Below are positions 32,859-41,491 of a stretch of DNA of 47,432 nucleotides, piece by piece (position 1 is the first letter of the stretch; every line of letters starts with the position of its first letter). Below the pieces are notes generated by a model. It was not told the origin of the DNA and made no database searches. It saw nothing but the letters and a program-made list of their open reading frames with translations. The translations under genes were made by a program, and so were the position numbers. This DNA comes from an uncultured Oscillospiraceae bacterium (lineage in GTDB: Bacteria; Bacillota; Clostridia; Oscillospirales; Acutalibacteraceae), in assembly GCA_900540275.1 (NCBI GenBank), contig UQFO01000018.1, positions 1 to 47,432 on the forward strand, given 5' to 3'.

Positions 32859-32922
32859 AATAAAACCTCCGAAATGTAAAAAATATTTTTATTTTAGCCG
32901 CTTTTGCGGAAAAATACGGGAA

Positions 32923-34863
32923 TCAGTCTGTCTTTTTTACGCGAACCGGCTCGAATTTCCTGCCGGAACCAAGATAGAAACGGCTGAACATCTCATAATA
33001 TTCAAGCCTCAGTACCTGGATGCAGACAAGCAGTGCCTCGAGCGCCATAATCAACCCGTTGCCAAGCACGACAAAGAGAATGTAGCCCGGCGCGCCGAGT
33101 ACCTTGCCCGCAAGGTCGGAAAGTGTAAACACGACGATCATCATGCCCGCGTGAACCAGAACGAACGCGCCTACACGCAGGAAGGACATGGTATTGGTCA
33201 CATAGCTTAACAGCATCTCGAACAGCTCAAAGAAATTCTGGACGCAGTACTCGCCCCATTTTTCCGGCTGCCAGTTTTTCTCTCCCGCCATAAGGCGCCC
33301 AAGCGGCTCGCGCAGGAACATCAGGATAAGCGGAACGACAATCAATATTAAGATATATGCAGGGTTTGCGATGTGTATCTGTAAAACGATTTCGCAAACG
33401 ACCGCCGCGATGAGGGAAGCGTAAAATACAAAGCCGGCAACGCCGTTCGGCCCGAAGACGCCGTTTTCAAAATCGCGCCTTCGCAGGGCGGAGTACATGT
33501 TTAAAAACATCGCGCAGCAGATAAGCACCACACCGATACTGATTGCCATAATCAAGAGCATGGTCGCGCTTTCCATTACCTCGACCGGCTTTCCCTCCAT
33601 GCCGAGCGCATGGTAAACGGGGTCAAGCGCGTTTTCAAAGCCGAACACCGAGCCGTAGACACACCCGAATATTGCCGAGGAAATACCGCAGGGAATCAAA
33701 ATCTTGCCGACGGCCATCTTTTTGAGCTTCCACATCAGGTAACCCGCAGCCGATACCACGAGGCCCTGCCCCAAATCGCCGAACATAATGCCGAACAGCA
33801 GGGTAAAGGTGATGGCCACAAATGGCGTGGGGTCGATTTCGTTGTAGTTTGGCAGCCCGAACATTTCAACAAAAAACTCATAGGGCCTTGCAAAGAAATT
33901 ATTCCTGAGCTTTGTGGGAGGAATGTGCTTGAGCTCATCCTTGCCGTCGCTCACCGTGCATTCCACGCTGTTGACGGCGTTTAGCTTCTGCAGCATCTGC
34001 TCTTCTTCTTCCGCCGGAATCCATCCGACAAGAATAAAGCTTTTATGATATTTTAAGACATATTTCTTTATAGAATAACAGGTATCGAGCTCTTTCAGCT
34101 TGGAATAATACCGCATCAGCTCGTCGAGGTGCTGTTTTTTATATTCCTCCACGAGCGCCGTGGTTTCATCATAACGCTTTTCAAGCTCAGAAAGCTCGCT
34201 TTGCAGCTTTTCAAAATGCTGCTCCGGCGTGCCGTCCATACCGGAAATTTCGTAATGCTCAAAGTAAAGCGCCGAAAAAATGCGGTCGATATCCTCGCTC
34301 TTTTCGACCGGAGCGATATAAACGCCCCAATAGTGCGTCTCGTCCGACGTGCAAGGGAAGAAAACGAGGAACGGGTTGTCGCTGTACGCGTCAAGCTTCT
34401 GGTAGCTTTCCTTTGGCAGGCGGCCGAAGTTTGCCTTGATAAATTTACAGGCGTTAATCTTGTCCATCTCGAGGTCCATCCCAAAGAAATGGGAGGTCTC
34501 CTCAAGCGACCGTCGGCATTGCTCCATCTGCTGCTCGACTACCGTATGCTCGCGTATCAGGCCGCCGAGCTCCTCATCGAGACGGTCTAAATACCCGCGC
34601 AGCTCAGTTTCATTGACCTGAAAGCGCCGCGTTTCCGTATATTCCGGCTTGATGCCCGCCAGCTGGAGCAGGTCCTCCAGCTCCGACAGAAAATCGGAAT
34701 AAGGGTTTTTGTCCGCAATGGGCACAAAATTTTTGGTATCCGAATAAAAGTGCGTGGCTTCGTCCGGATGGAAGACCTGCGACTGCCCGCAGACCTTTAT
34801 GACCTTATCGAGCTCCGACATCAGCCCGATGATTCCAATGGATTTGATTGGAGCGACAGCCAT
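32923..34863 (-). CDS. ntpI: V-type ATP synthase subunit I (membrane stator)
   Basis: A 646-residue subunit I. The N-terminal half (about 1-330) is soluble and helical, with the usual start KSIGIIGLMSELDKVIKVCG. The C-terminal half has about seven or eight membrane segments with ITFTLLFGIMFGDLGQGLV and a conserved Arg near NTMSFLRVGAFVLVHAGMM. It forms the half-channels facing the K ring and anchors the peripheral stalks. The ATG follows AAAGGAGGGTACCAA. Confidence 0.95.
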   Translation of the reverse strand: MAVAPIKSIGIIGLMSELDKVIKVCGQSQVFHPDEATHFYSDTKNFVPIADKNPYSDFLSELEDLLQLAGIKPEYTETRRFQVNETELRGYLDRLDEELGGLIREHTVVEQQMEQCRRSLEETSHFFGMDLEMDKINACKFIKANFGRLPKESYQKLDAYSDNPFLVFFPCTSDETHYWGVYIAPVEKSEDIDRIFSALYFEHYEISGMDGTPEQHFEKLQSELSELEKRYDETTALVEEYKKQHLDELMRYYSKLKELDTCYSIKKYVLKYHKSFILVGWIPAEEEEQMLQKLNAVNSVECTVSDGKDELKHIPPTKLRNNFFARPYEFFVEMFGLPNYNEIDPTPFVAITFTLLFGIMFGDLGQGLVVSAAGYLMWKLKKMAVGKILIPCGISSAIFGCVYGSVFGFENALDPVYHALGMEGKPVEVMESATMLLIMAISIGVVLICCAMFLNMYSALRRRDFENGVFGPNGVAGFVFYASLIAAVVCEIVLQIHIANPAYILILIVVPLILMFLREPLGRLMAGEKNWQPEKWGEYCVQNFFELFEMLLSYVTNTMSFLRVGAFVLVHAGMMIVVFTLSDLAGKVLGAPGYILFVVLGNGLIMALEALLVCIQVLRLEYYEMFSRFYLGSGRKFEPVRVKKTD

Positions 34864-34892
34864 TTGGTACCCTCCTTTAGCCGTTTATCAGG

Positions 34893-35936
34893 CTAACTGT
34901 AAATCAGTAAATTTTTTATCGTATCGGGGTCGACCTTATAGCGTACGCCCTCGATGATATTTATGACATTGGAAAGCTCTTCTTCTTCCAAAAAAATATA
35001 GGACATCAAGACAACGGTCGGATAATTTGAAAAGTGTATGTTCCTCCTGCCGAGGTTGTATTTGCCCCGCTCGGAAATTTCACCGGCATAATTGTATTCC
35101 ATCTTTGAAATCACCTTGCCTGCCGGCGTGCTTTCCATGATGGCAAAGACCTCCTTTGAGCTTTCTGCGGCGCACATCGCTTCAAGCTGTGCGGGGCGGA
35201 GCGTCCCAAAGGGAAGAAGCTGCGTTTTGATTTTTTCGCTGTCGAGGTGGTAATACTTTTTCAGCCTCAGGATACGCACGAAGTTCGTCAAATCGATATG
35301 GCTTGTGAAAATGTGACGAAGCTCCTGTTTCTGTTTTCCCTTGGTGTACTGGTCGATAATCCCGAACACCGTTTCGTACAGGTAAGTATACAGGGCGTTC
35401 TCTATGGCCGGCATGTCGAGCGGCTGGCCGTCCTTCGGCTTAAAGCCGCTCAATATGGAACGGAACCTGCTGTGCGTGCCGAGCGCGTCTAAAAATTCGT
35501 CGTAGCTGCGCGCCTTGGAAAGCGCCTTTAAATCGATGGTTGTGTGGCTGTCGAAATACGTCGGCAGTACATAGAGGTATTCCTCTGCCCTGCCGGAGCT
35601 GTAAAGCATCAGGAAATGCATAATCTGCTCGATTCCCGTGCGCATGATAATATACTGTGAAAAATGCTCGCCCGCGGAAATTTCGTACCGGCAAAGCGCC
35701 GCGAAATCATAAAAAAGCTGCTGGCGCAGGATTAGCTCGAGCTGGCCCCTGTGCACGTCGCGTTCGCTCACGCTGTTTAAAAGCGCCGCGTATTTCGTAT
35801 GGCTCTTGAGATAGGAGAGAACCTCGGGAACCGTAGAGCAGGAAAGAAGGCTCGCGTAATCCTTTGCCGTCAGCCGCTTGCCGTACATGGTTCTCGCTTT
35901 GGCTGTTATCGCGTTTGAGGCGTAAGAAAAAGCCAT
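34893..35936 (-). CDS. ntpC: V-type ATP synthase subunit C
   Basis: A 347-residue, largely helical subunit C. Recognisable stretches are ARTMYGKRLTAKDYASLLSC, FVRILRLKKYYHLDSEKI and, near the end, LEEEELSNVINIIEGVRYKV. It links the central stalk to the K ring. GTG and TTG codons three and two codons upstream are in frame; the ATG is eight bases from AAAGGGAG and is used. The gene lies 37 bases after the G/H subunit. Confidence 0.93.
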   Translation of the reverse strand: MAFSYASNAITAKARTMYGKRLTAKDYASLLSCSTVPEVLSYLKSHTKYAALLNSVSERDVHRGQLELILRQQLFYDFAALCRYEISAGEHFSQYIIMRTGIEQIMHFLMLYSSGRAEEYLYVLPTYFDSHTTIDLKALSKARSYDEFLDALGTHSRFRSILSGFKPKDGQPLDMPAIENALYTYLYETVFGIIDQYTKGKQKQELRHIFTSHIDLTNFVRILRLKKYYHLDSEKIKTQLLPFGTLRPAQLEAMCAAESSKEVFAIMESTPAGKVISKMEYNYAGEISERGKYNLGRRNIHFSNYPTVVLMSYIFLEEEELSNVINIIEGVRYKVDPDTIKNLLIYS

Positions 35937-35973
35937 GCCCAACACTCCCTTTCCGTTTGATTAGTTAAAAGGC

Positions 35974-36282
35974 TCAGCCGAGTACGCGTTTAACGATTTC
36001 GTCGGCCCATTTGTCGCTGTTTTCCACTCGCGCCTGCTCAAGCTGCCTGAGCGTTTCCTGGTGCCTGGCCTCTGCCTGCTTCCAGTTTTCCTCGGCGGTT
36101 TTACGCTCTGTTTCTTCGTTGAGCTGAATCCTGCGGCGGGCACGTTCGATAAAATCGTTGTAAATCTTTTCCTTGGCCTTTGCAATGTCCTGCTCGGACA
36201 TCGCCTTTTCGCGCTGGGCTTCCGCCGTCAGCTCCCTGGCCTTTTCGTCCATTTCAACTATCTTCGCTATCATATCCTGCAT
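35974..36282 (-). CDS. ntpG: V-type ATP synthase subunit G/H (peripheral stalk coiled coil)
   Basis: A 102-residue protein that is almost entirely charged helix (ELTAEAQREKAMSEQDIAKA then RRRIQLNEETERKTAEENWK). It has the size and position of the stalk partner of subunit E. It is the first gene of the ATPase operon, and its ATG follows GGAGGTGTCCGCATC. Sequence identity in this subunit is low across species, so the call rests mainly on coiled-coil character and operon position. Confidence 0.82.
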   Translation of the reverse strand: MQDMIAKIVEMDEKARELTAEAQREKAMSEQDIAKAKEKIYNDFIERARRRIQLNEETERKTAEENWKQAEARHQETLRQLEQARVENSDKWADEIVKRVLG

Positions 36283-36311
36283 GATGCGGACACCTCCAAG
36301 CTGATAAAATA

Positions 36312-36338
36312 AAGGCGAGGTTCGGAATCCCTCGCCTT
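36312..36338 (-). terminator. Hairpin in the V-ATPase leader (attenuator or upstream terminator)
   Basis: AAGGCGAGG and CCTCGCCTT pair perfectly around GATTCCGAA on the minus strand, followed by TATTTTAT. It lies between the operon promoter and the first gene, so transcripts from that promoter must pass it. Confidence 0.5.
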
Positions 36339-36413
36339 CAGAAACGGTCCCTATATATAGGATAAATAATATACTTATATATTGTGCCCTTTTCTCGGAA
36401 AAATCTAAACGTT

Positions 36414-36442
36414 ATTATATTCCTGTTTGATGTATTTGACAA
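36414..36442 (-). promoter_or_regulatory. Promoter of the V-type ATPase operon
   Basis: TTGTCA and a perfect TATAAT are 17 bases apart on the minus strand. The leader to the first gene is about 125 bases and contains the hairpin at 36312-36338 and an AT-rich palindrome (CCTATATATAGG). Confidence 0.75.
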
Positions 36443-36519
36443 TGTTAATTTATACCAACAAACCTTACACGGTGAGTGGTCATTTTTGATGATAATTTAC
36501 AGGATTCTTGTCGTATTTG

Positions 36520-37878
36520 TTAATTTTTCAGGCTTTGCAGAGGAGCGGGAATACGGCCTCCGCGCGCAATGAATTTTGCGGGGGAAGCGGTGTTTACCGG
36601 CATGACCGGCCCGCCGCCCAGCAGGCCGCCGAAGTTTAGCTCGTCGCCCGCTTTTTTGCCGATAGCGGGGATAAGCCTTACAGCGGTCGTCTTGGAATTC
36701 ACCATGCCAATGGCCGCTTCGTCCGCAATGATTGCGGAAATAATCTCCGGCGTGGTGTCGCCGGGAATGTTTATCATGTCGAGGCCGACTGAGCAGACTG
36801 CCGTCATTGCTTCAAGCTTGTTGAGCGTCAGGCACCCGCTCCTTGACGCGGCTATCATGCCGGCATCTTCCGTAACGGGAATAAACGCGCCGGACAGGCC
36901 GCCTACATGGGACGAGGCCATCGTACCGCCCTTCTTGACCGCGTCGTTTAATAGCGCGAGCGCCGCCGTCGTACCGTGGCAGCCGCACGCTTCAAGGCCC
37001 ATCTCCTCCAAAATATGCGCTACGCTGTCGCCTACGGCGGGCGTGGGGGCGAGGGACAAATCGACGATGCCGAACGGGACGCAAAGCCTTCTCGAGGCCT
37101 CCTGCGCAACGAGCTGGCCGGTTCTTGTAATCTTAAACGCCGTGCGTTTGATAAGGTTTGCCACTTCCGTAATATCGCAGTCCGGGTTTTTGGCAAGCAC
37201 CGCGCGCACAACGCCCGGCCCGGAAACGCCCACGTTAATCACGCAGTCCGGCTCGCCCGGCCCGTGGAACGCGCCCGCCATAAAGGGGTTGTCTTCCGGC
37301 GCGTTGCAGAATACGACGAGCTTGGCCGCGCCGATGCAGTCGCGGTCGGCGGTAAGCTCCGCCGTTTCCTTGACGACCCTGCCCATTTTCGCGACGGCGT
37401 CCATATTGATGCCCGCCTTCGTGCTGCCGATGTTTACGGAGGAGCAGACGTGCTCCGTTTCGGCGAGCGCCTGCGGGATGCTCTCAATCAGCGCGTAGTC
37501 GCCCGCCGCAAAGCCCTTCTGTACGAGCGCCGTGTAGCCGCCGATGAAATTGACGCCGACGCTCTGCGCCGCTTTTTCCAGCGCGTGCGCAAATTTTACG
37601 GGGCTGTGTGTTTGGCAGGCAGCAGCAGCCATGGCGATGGGGGTAACGGAAATACGCTTATGGATGATTGGGATTCCGTATTCCTTGCTGATGTTTTCAC
37701 CCGTTTTTACGAGGTCCTGCGCATATCTGCAAATTTTATCGTAAATCTTGCCGCATGCGGTATCTATATCGCTGTCGATACAGTCAAGCAGGGAAATACC
37801 CATCGTAATGGTGCGCACGTCAAGATTTTCATTGTCTATCATGTTGATTGTTTCCAATATATCATGGGAATTAATCAT
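36520..37878 (-). CDS. UPF0210 (DUF711) family protein
   Basis: A 452-residue protein of the UPF0210/DUF711 family. Recognisable stretches are ETINMIDNENLDVRTITMGI at the start, GINMDAVAKMG, GPGEPDCVINVGVSGPGVVR and FGGLLGGGPVMPVN near the end. It is cytoplasmic with no membrane helix. The family structure is related to PFL-like barrel proteins, but no activity is established that I know of. The ATG follows CCGGAGGAATAAC. It lies 58 bases after the ACT-domain gene, a pairing conserved in many Firmicutes. Confidence 0.92.
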   Translation of the reverse strand: MINSHDILETINMIDNENLDVRTITMGISLLDCIDSDIDTACGKIYDKICRYAQDLVKTGENISKEYGIPIIHKRISVTPIAMAAAACQTHSPVKFAHALEKAAQSVGVNFIGGYTALVQKGFAAGDYALIESIPQALAETEHVCSSVNIGSTKAGINMDAVAKMGRVVKETAELTADRDCIGAAKLVVFCNAPEDNPFMAGAFHGPGEPDCVINVGVSGPGVVRAVLAKNPDCDITEVANLIKRTAFKITRTGQLVAQEASRRLCVPFGIVDLSLAPTPAVGDSVAHILEEMGLEACGCHGTTAALALLNDAVKKGGTMASSHVGGLSGAFIPVTEDAGMIAASRSGCLTLNKLEAMTAVCSVGLDMINIPGDTTPEIISAIIADEAAIGMVNSKTTAVRLIPAIGKKAGDELNFGGLLGGGPVMPVNTASPAKFIARGGRIPAPLQSLKN

Positions 37879-37936
37879 GTTATTCCTCCGGTTTCACTTT
37901 CCTTTTGCACTACTCATATATATACGGCTTTTTTTA

Positions 37937-38206
37937 TTATATTCTGTGCATCGAATTAAAAATATCCTCGTGCATCACGTGGATTTTCAGCCCCAGCCCG
38001 TTGCCGAGCTTTTCCAGGTCGTCAGAAAGCTGGTCGAGCGGCACAGTGGATTTTTCAATATCCACCAGCATAATCATCGCAAACATATCCTGTAAAACGG
38101 ACTGTGTGACTTCCGTAATATTTACGCCCACCTCGGCGCATTTCTGCGACACCTTAGCGAGAATGCCGACCATGTCTTTGCCAATCACTGTTATAAACGC
38201 ACGCAT
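37937..38206 (-). CDS. ACT-domain protein, UPF0237 family
   Basis: An 89-residue single ACT domain beginning MRAFITVIGKDMVGILAKVS, with NITEVTQSVLQDMFAMIMLV. It resembles the GcvR/UPF0237 group. ACT domains bind amino acids or other small ligands as dimers. An upstream in-frame ATG exists, but GGAGG lies seven bases before MRAF. It leads the two-gene unit with UPF0210 and probably regulates or serves that protein. The ligand is unknown. Confidence 0.9.
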   Translation of the reverse strand: MRAFITVIGKDMVGILAKVSQKCAEVGVNITEVTQSVLQDMFAMIMLVDIEKSTVPLDQLSDDLEKLGNGLGLKIHVMHEDIFNSMHRI

Positions 38207-38247
38207 AGGGAATACCTCCATCTTTTCATTCATATGATTCGGGTATT

Positions 38248-38276
38248 ATTATGACCGTTTTATGACAGGGTGTCAA
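38248..38276 (-). promoter_or_regulatory. Promoter of the ACT/UPF0210 unit
   Basis: A perfect TTGACA and CATAAT are 17 bases apart on the minus strand, 42 bases before the ACT ATG. Confidence 0.7.
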
Positions 38277-38327
38277 TAGAAAACGCCCATTTCACCAAAA
38301 TCAGCCAGTCCGTTCATAACGCGCGAT

Positions 38328-38356
38328 TTGCGTACCGCGGCCGCATATGATAAAAT
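38328..38356 (+). promoter_or_regulatory. Candidate promoter of the PHP phosphatase gene
   Basis: TTGCGT and TAAAAT are 17 bases apart, 45 bases before the ATG and divergent from the ACT promoter. Confidence 0.4.
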
Positions 38357-38400
38357 GAAAGCCAGCATATTTTATGCAGCTTTACGCGGAAGGTGATTAA

Positions 38401-39228
38401 ATGGACAAACGCAAAATCTGTGACAGCCATACGCACAGCAGCAATTCCTTTGACGCGAAAAATACGGTGGAGGAGCTTTGCGAAAGCGCGATAGGGCTTG
38501 GGCTTTACGCGCTTACGATAACAGACCACTGCGAGGCAAATATTTACGACGACCCGCAGCACAGCGAATTTGGGGATTTCAGCAAACGGATTCCGCAGAG
38601 CGTAAAGGATATAGCGCAGGCGAAAAAGAAATACGAGGGAAAGCTCAGGCTTTACTGCGGGCTGGAGCTTGGGGAGCCGATGCAGGACCTATCGGCCGCC
38701 GGGCGTGCCCTGAGGCTTGCGGATTTCGATTTTATACTCGCGTCGGTGCACAATATCGCGGGCGAGCAGGATTTTTATTGGCTCGATTACCGGGAAGACG
38801 AGGTGGAGGAGCTGCTGCGCCGCTATTTTTCAGAGGTGCTCCAGACCGCCAGATGGAACCATTTTGACAGCCTTGCGCATTTGACCTATCCGCTGCGGTA
38901 TATTAAGAAAAAGCTTGGGCTGGACGTGGACACGGGACTGTTCAAAGACCAGATAGACTTAATCCTGCGTACGCTTGCAATCAACGGCAAGGCGCTGGAG
39001 GTCAATTCCTCGGGGCTGCGGCAGGAGTTGGGGAAGACGCTGCCCGGCCGGGAGGTAATAGAGCGGTTTAAAGAGCTTGGCGGAAAGTATGTGACGGTCG
39101 GCTCAGACGCGCACTGCTGTGAAGATTTAGCGAGCGGGGTAGGGGAGGCGTATGCGCTCCTGCGCGGCTGCGGGTTTACGCATTATACGGTTTATGAGAA
39201 GCATAGGCCTGTTTTATTTGAGCTTTGA
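38401..39228 (+). CDS. PHP-domain phosphatase, histidinol-phosphatase (HisJ) family
   Basis: A 275-residue PHP protein. Metal ligands lie in DSHTHSS, TITDHCE, GLELGE, ASVHN, HLTYP and GSDAHC. The layout and length match HisK/HisJ-type histidinol-phosphatases, which convert L-histidinol phosphate to histidinol. No his genes are nearby, so the substrate could differ. The ATG follows GGAAGGTGATTAA. It is a single-gene unit and is not closely similar to the PHP protein at 6049-6780, which has a different motif spacing. Confidence 0.87.
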   Translation: MDKRKICDSHTHSSNSFDAKNTVEELCESAIGLGLYALTITDHCEANIYDDPQHSEFGDFSKRIPQSVKDIAQAKKKYEGKLRLYCGLELGEPMQDLSAAGRALRLADFDFILASVHNIAGEQDFYWLDYREDEVEELLRRYFSEVLQTARWNHFDSLAHLTYPLRYIKKKLGLDVDTGLFKDQIDLILRTLAINGKALEVNSSGLRQELGKTLPGREVIERFKELGGKYVTVGSDAHCCEDLASGVGEAYALLRGCGFTHYTVYEKHRPVLFEL

Positions 39229-39237
39229 TAAAAAGGA

Positions 39238-39260
39238 GGAACCGTTTGGTTCCTTTTTTT
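39238..39260 (+). terminator. Terminator after the PHP phosphatase
   Basis: GGAACC and GGTTCC pair around GTTT, followed by TTTTTTT. I see nothing else in the rest of this gap to 39373. Confidence 0.75.
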
Positions 39261-39373
39261 AATCCTTTTTTCTGTGCTGATGCTTAACGCAGCCGTATCT
39301 TGTTAAGACCTTAAAAGCTTCATCAAAATGTTTTTCTTCCCGTTTCATGGATTATAAAAATACAATGATTATT

Positions 39374-40735
39374 TTAAACCTGCGCTGTGCCGGCAGAAAG
39401 GAACCGTTTCTTTTCAGCCGCCAGTTTTTTATGTAGACGCACGGCCATAAACACAGCAATCAATGCAGAAATGGCGTCGGCTGCCGGCTGCGCGTAAAGA
39501 ATGCCGTTTAGTCCCCAAAGCATCGGCAGGAGCAGGATGGCGGGTACAAAGCAAATCCCCTGCCGGCACGCGCCGAGAAAACAGCCCTCTCTCGCCTTTC
39601 CCATTGCGAGGAAAAGCGATGAATAGACAGTATAGAAGCCAAAAAATATAAAAGTCAGGCTGTTTGCCCGCAGGGCTGCCGCGCCGATACGAATCATCTC
39701 TATATCGTCTTTTGTGAACCCTGATACAATCTCAGTTGAAAACACAGCTACTGCCAGGCCGAAAACAACGCAGAATACCGTTGACCAGACAATAGAGGTT
39801 TTGACTGCTTTTTGCAGGCGGCCGTATTTTTGTGAGCCATAGCTGTATCCGGCAATTGGCTGCAGGCCCTTTAAAAAACCAAACACCATCATGCTTCCCA
39901 CAGACATTATTTTTGTTAAAGGCCCCATTGCGGCAAGCGCGGAGGTTCCATACGCCCTTGCCCCGCCGTTAATCATTGACATAGAAAGGCTGGTTAACAA
40001 TTGAAACACCAGCGTGGGAATTCCTATTTTCAAAATCTCAGAGACAATTTCTTTTGAAAAACAGCAGTTCTTAATGCTGAAGCTGAACGCGCTCTTTTTT
40101 CTCAAAATATAGCATAAATATACCAATGCGGAAACAAGCTGAGAGATGCCCGTGGCGATTGCGGCGCCTGCTACCCCCAGGCCCAAAGCGTAAATAAAAA
40201 TGGGGTCTAACAAAACATTCAGCACAGCGCCTGTCATTAATACTAACATGGTTGTTTTGGCTGCGCCTTCGCTCGAGACGATATTGTTCATTGTGACATT
40301 AAACACATTGAAGATGGAGGACGCAATATAAATACTGGTATAGTTGACTGCATAAGGCAAAACGTCTCCGTTTGCGCCAAGCTGTTTCAAAATTGGCTCC
40401 AGAAAAAAAAGACAGCAGATGATAACTGCCGCCCCGGCAAAAATACTGCTGTATATGGCGGTACTGGCCGCCTTATCCGCTTTTTCCCGGTCCCCGCGCC
40501 CCAGCAGCCTGGAAAGGTAGGAAGCCGCGCCGTTGCCGAATAACAGCCCTAGGCCCACGATGACCTGACCCAGTGGAAACGCTACGGTAATCGCGCCCAT
40601 TTGATTGGTTCCAAGCCCGCCGACAAAGTAAGCGTCCACCAAATTGTATAACGCGTTAATCATCATACCAATCATGGTTGGCAGTCCCAGTGCTAAAAGC
40701 GCTTTGGATACCGGCGCGGCCCCTAGCAATTCCAT
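39374..40735 (-). CDS. MATE-family efflux transporter (second)
   Basis: A 453-residue, 12-helix MATE protein of the MepA-like group. It starts MELLGAAPVSKALLALGLPT, has IYASSIFNVFNVTMNNIVSS in the first half and GFLKGLQPIAGYSYGSQKYG in the second. It probably exports cationic drugs. The start is awkward: the good AAAGGAG (40763-40769) serves an ATG at 40755 in another frame, and that frame stops eight bases after this ATG. One extra A in the AAAAAA run before the ATG would fuse them. The upstream TTG at 40786 has no ribosome binding site. It diverges from a PadR gene over two palindromes, so drug-inducible derepression is likely. Confidence 0.9.
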   Translation of the reverse strand: MELLGAAPVSKALLALGLPTMIGMMINALYNLVDAYFVGGLGTNQMGAITVAFPLGQVIVGLGLLFGNGAASYLSRLLGRGDREKADKAASTAIYSSIFAGAAVIICCLFFLEPILKQLGANGDVLPYAVNYTSIYIASSIFNVFNVTMNNIVSSEGAAKTTMLVLMTGAVLNVLLDPIFIYALGLGVAGAAIATGISQLVSALVYLCYILRKKSAFSFSIKNCCFSKEIVSEILKIGIPTLVFQLLTSLSMSMINGGARAYGTSALAAMGPLTKIMSVGSMMVFGFLKGLQPIAGYSYGSQKYGRLQKAVKTSIVWSTVFCVVFGLAVAVFSTEIVSGFTKDDIEMIRIGAAALRANSLTFIFFGFYTVYSSLFLAMGKAREGCFLGACRQGICFVPAILLLPMLWGLNGILYAQPAADAISALIAVFMAVRLHKKLAAEKKRFLSAGTAQV

Positions 40736-40755
40736 TTTTTGTTTTGTCCGTTCAT
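40723..40755 (-). CDS. Ten-codon mini-ORF overlapping the MATE start (or frameshifted true N-terminus)
   Basis: ATGAACGGACAAAACAAAAA and onward encodes MNGQNKKWNC and stops at TAG. It has the only strong ribosome binding site (AAAGGAG, seven bases). With seven instead of six A bases it would read MNGQNKKMELLGAA, a normal MATE N-terminus. It is either a coupling leader ORF, a slippage site or a sequence error. Confidence 0.4.
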   Translation of the reverse strand: MNGQNKKWNC

Positions 40756-40795
40756 AAAAAAGCTCCTTTCTCTTGACACATTTCAATAAATACAG

Positions 40796-40812
40796 TACTA
40801 TAAATTACAGTA
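40796..40812. promoter_or_regulatory. PadR-like operator 1
   Basis: TACTATAAATTACAGTA is a 17-base inverted repeat with one mismatch between arms, about 40 bases before the mini-ORF ATG of the MATE gene. It is nearly identical to operator 2. Confidence 0.55.
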
Positions 40813-40813
40813 A

Positions 40814-40842
40814 TTCAAGCGTGATGATTATACTACTATAAT
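40814..40842 (+). promoter_or_regulatory. Promoter of the PadR gene
   Basis: TTCAAG and a perfect TATAAT are 17 bases apart. The -10 lies inside operator 2, so the repressor would shut its own gene. Confidence 0.55.
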
Positions 40843-40850
40843 TTATAGTA
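40834..40850. promoter_or_regulatory. PadR-like operator 2
   Basis: TACTATAATTTATAGTA is a perfect palindrome of eight-base arms around a central T. It covers the -10 of the padR promoter. Centres of the two operators are 38 bases apart. Confidence 0.6.
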
Positions 40851-40875
40851 CTTGTCAAGGGAAAAGGAGGACGTT

Positions 40876-41394
40876 ATGGCAGCCATCGATTTAATCGTAT
40901 TGGGGATATTAAAAAATGAGTCGCTGAGCGCATATGATATTCAAAAACTGGTGGAATACCGAAACATATCCAAGTGGGTGAAAATCAGTACCCCCTCAAT
41001 CTATAAAAAGGTAATCCAGCTTGAGCACAAGGGTTACATAAGAGGCAATACGGTAAAAGAAGGGAAAATGCCGGAGAAGGCCGTCTATTCTTTAACGGAT
41101 GCAGGGGAAAAGGAATTTGAACGCCTGATGCTTGCAATTTCCTGCCAGCCCGTCCGGCTTTTCCTTGATTTCAATGCGGTAATTGTAAACTTGGCAAGCC
41201 TTTCTCCGGAAAATCAAAAAATTTGTTTAACAAGCATTGAGGACAATGTGAAAACCTTAAAGGCTTACCTGGAAGAAAACATACGGGAAAAAGAAACCCT
41301 GCCTGAGATTCCGGAAACAGGAAAGGCAGTTTTAAAACAGCAGCTCATTTTAGCCCAGGCAATCGAAGAATGGCTTGCTTTCCTGAAAGATTGA
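40876..41394 (+). CDS. PadR-family transcriptional regulator
   Basis: A 172-residue PadR protein. The N-terminal winged helix reads AIDLIVLGILKNESLSAYDI, then STPSIYKKVIQLEHKGYI and AVYSLTDAGEKEFERLM. The C-terminal half is the helical dimerisation region (Vir_act_alpha_C type). The ATG follows AAAAGGAGGACGTT; an in-frame TTG eight codons upstream lies in the promoter region and is not used. It is divergent from the MATE pump and very likely represses it through the two palindromes between them, with a pump substrate as inducer. Confidence 0.9.
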   Translation: MAAIDLIVLGILKNESLSAYDIQKLVEYRNISKWVKISTPSIYKKVIQLEHKGYIRGNTVKEGKMPEKAVYSLTDAGEKEFERLMLAISCQPVRLFLDFNAVIVNLASLSPENQKICLTSIEDNVKTLKAYLEENIREKETLPEIPETGKAVLKQQLILAQAIEEWLAFLKD

Positions 41395-41443
41395 TTTTTT
41401 GAAGGCTGAAAACAAGCTTCGGTTCATAATGAAACGGATAATT

Positions 41444-41475
41444 AAAAAGGGGACCGCTTAAGCGGTCCCCTTTTT
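41444..41475. terminator. Bidirectional terminator between padR and galU
   Basis: A perfect 22-base palindrome (arms GGGGACCGCTT and AAGCGGTCCCC) is flanked by AAAAA on the left and TTTTTT on the right, so it serves both convergent genes. Confidence 0.93.
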
Positions 41476-41491
41476 TGTGTTCGTTTTTAAT

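Noticed and set aside
36345..36360. AT-rich palindrome near CCTATATATAGG as an operator
   Set aside because: It lies in an AT-rich transcribed leader where such symmetry is common, and no matching half-sites or regulator gene are nearby.
36569..37959. Two long plus-strand frames opposite UPF0210
   Set aside because: UPF0210 is clearly coding on the minus strand with ribosome binding site and family motifs; the plus frames have neither.
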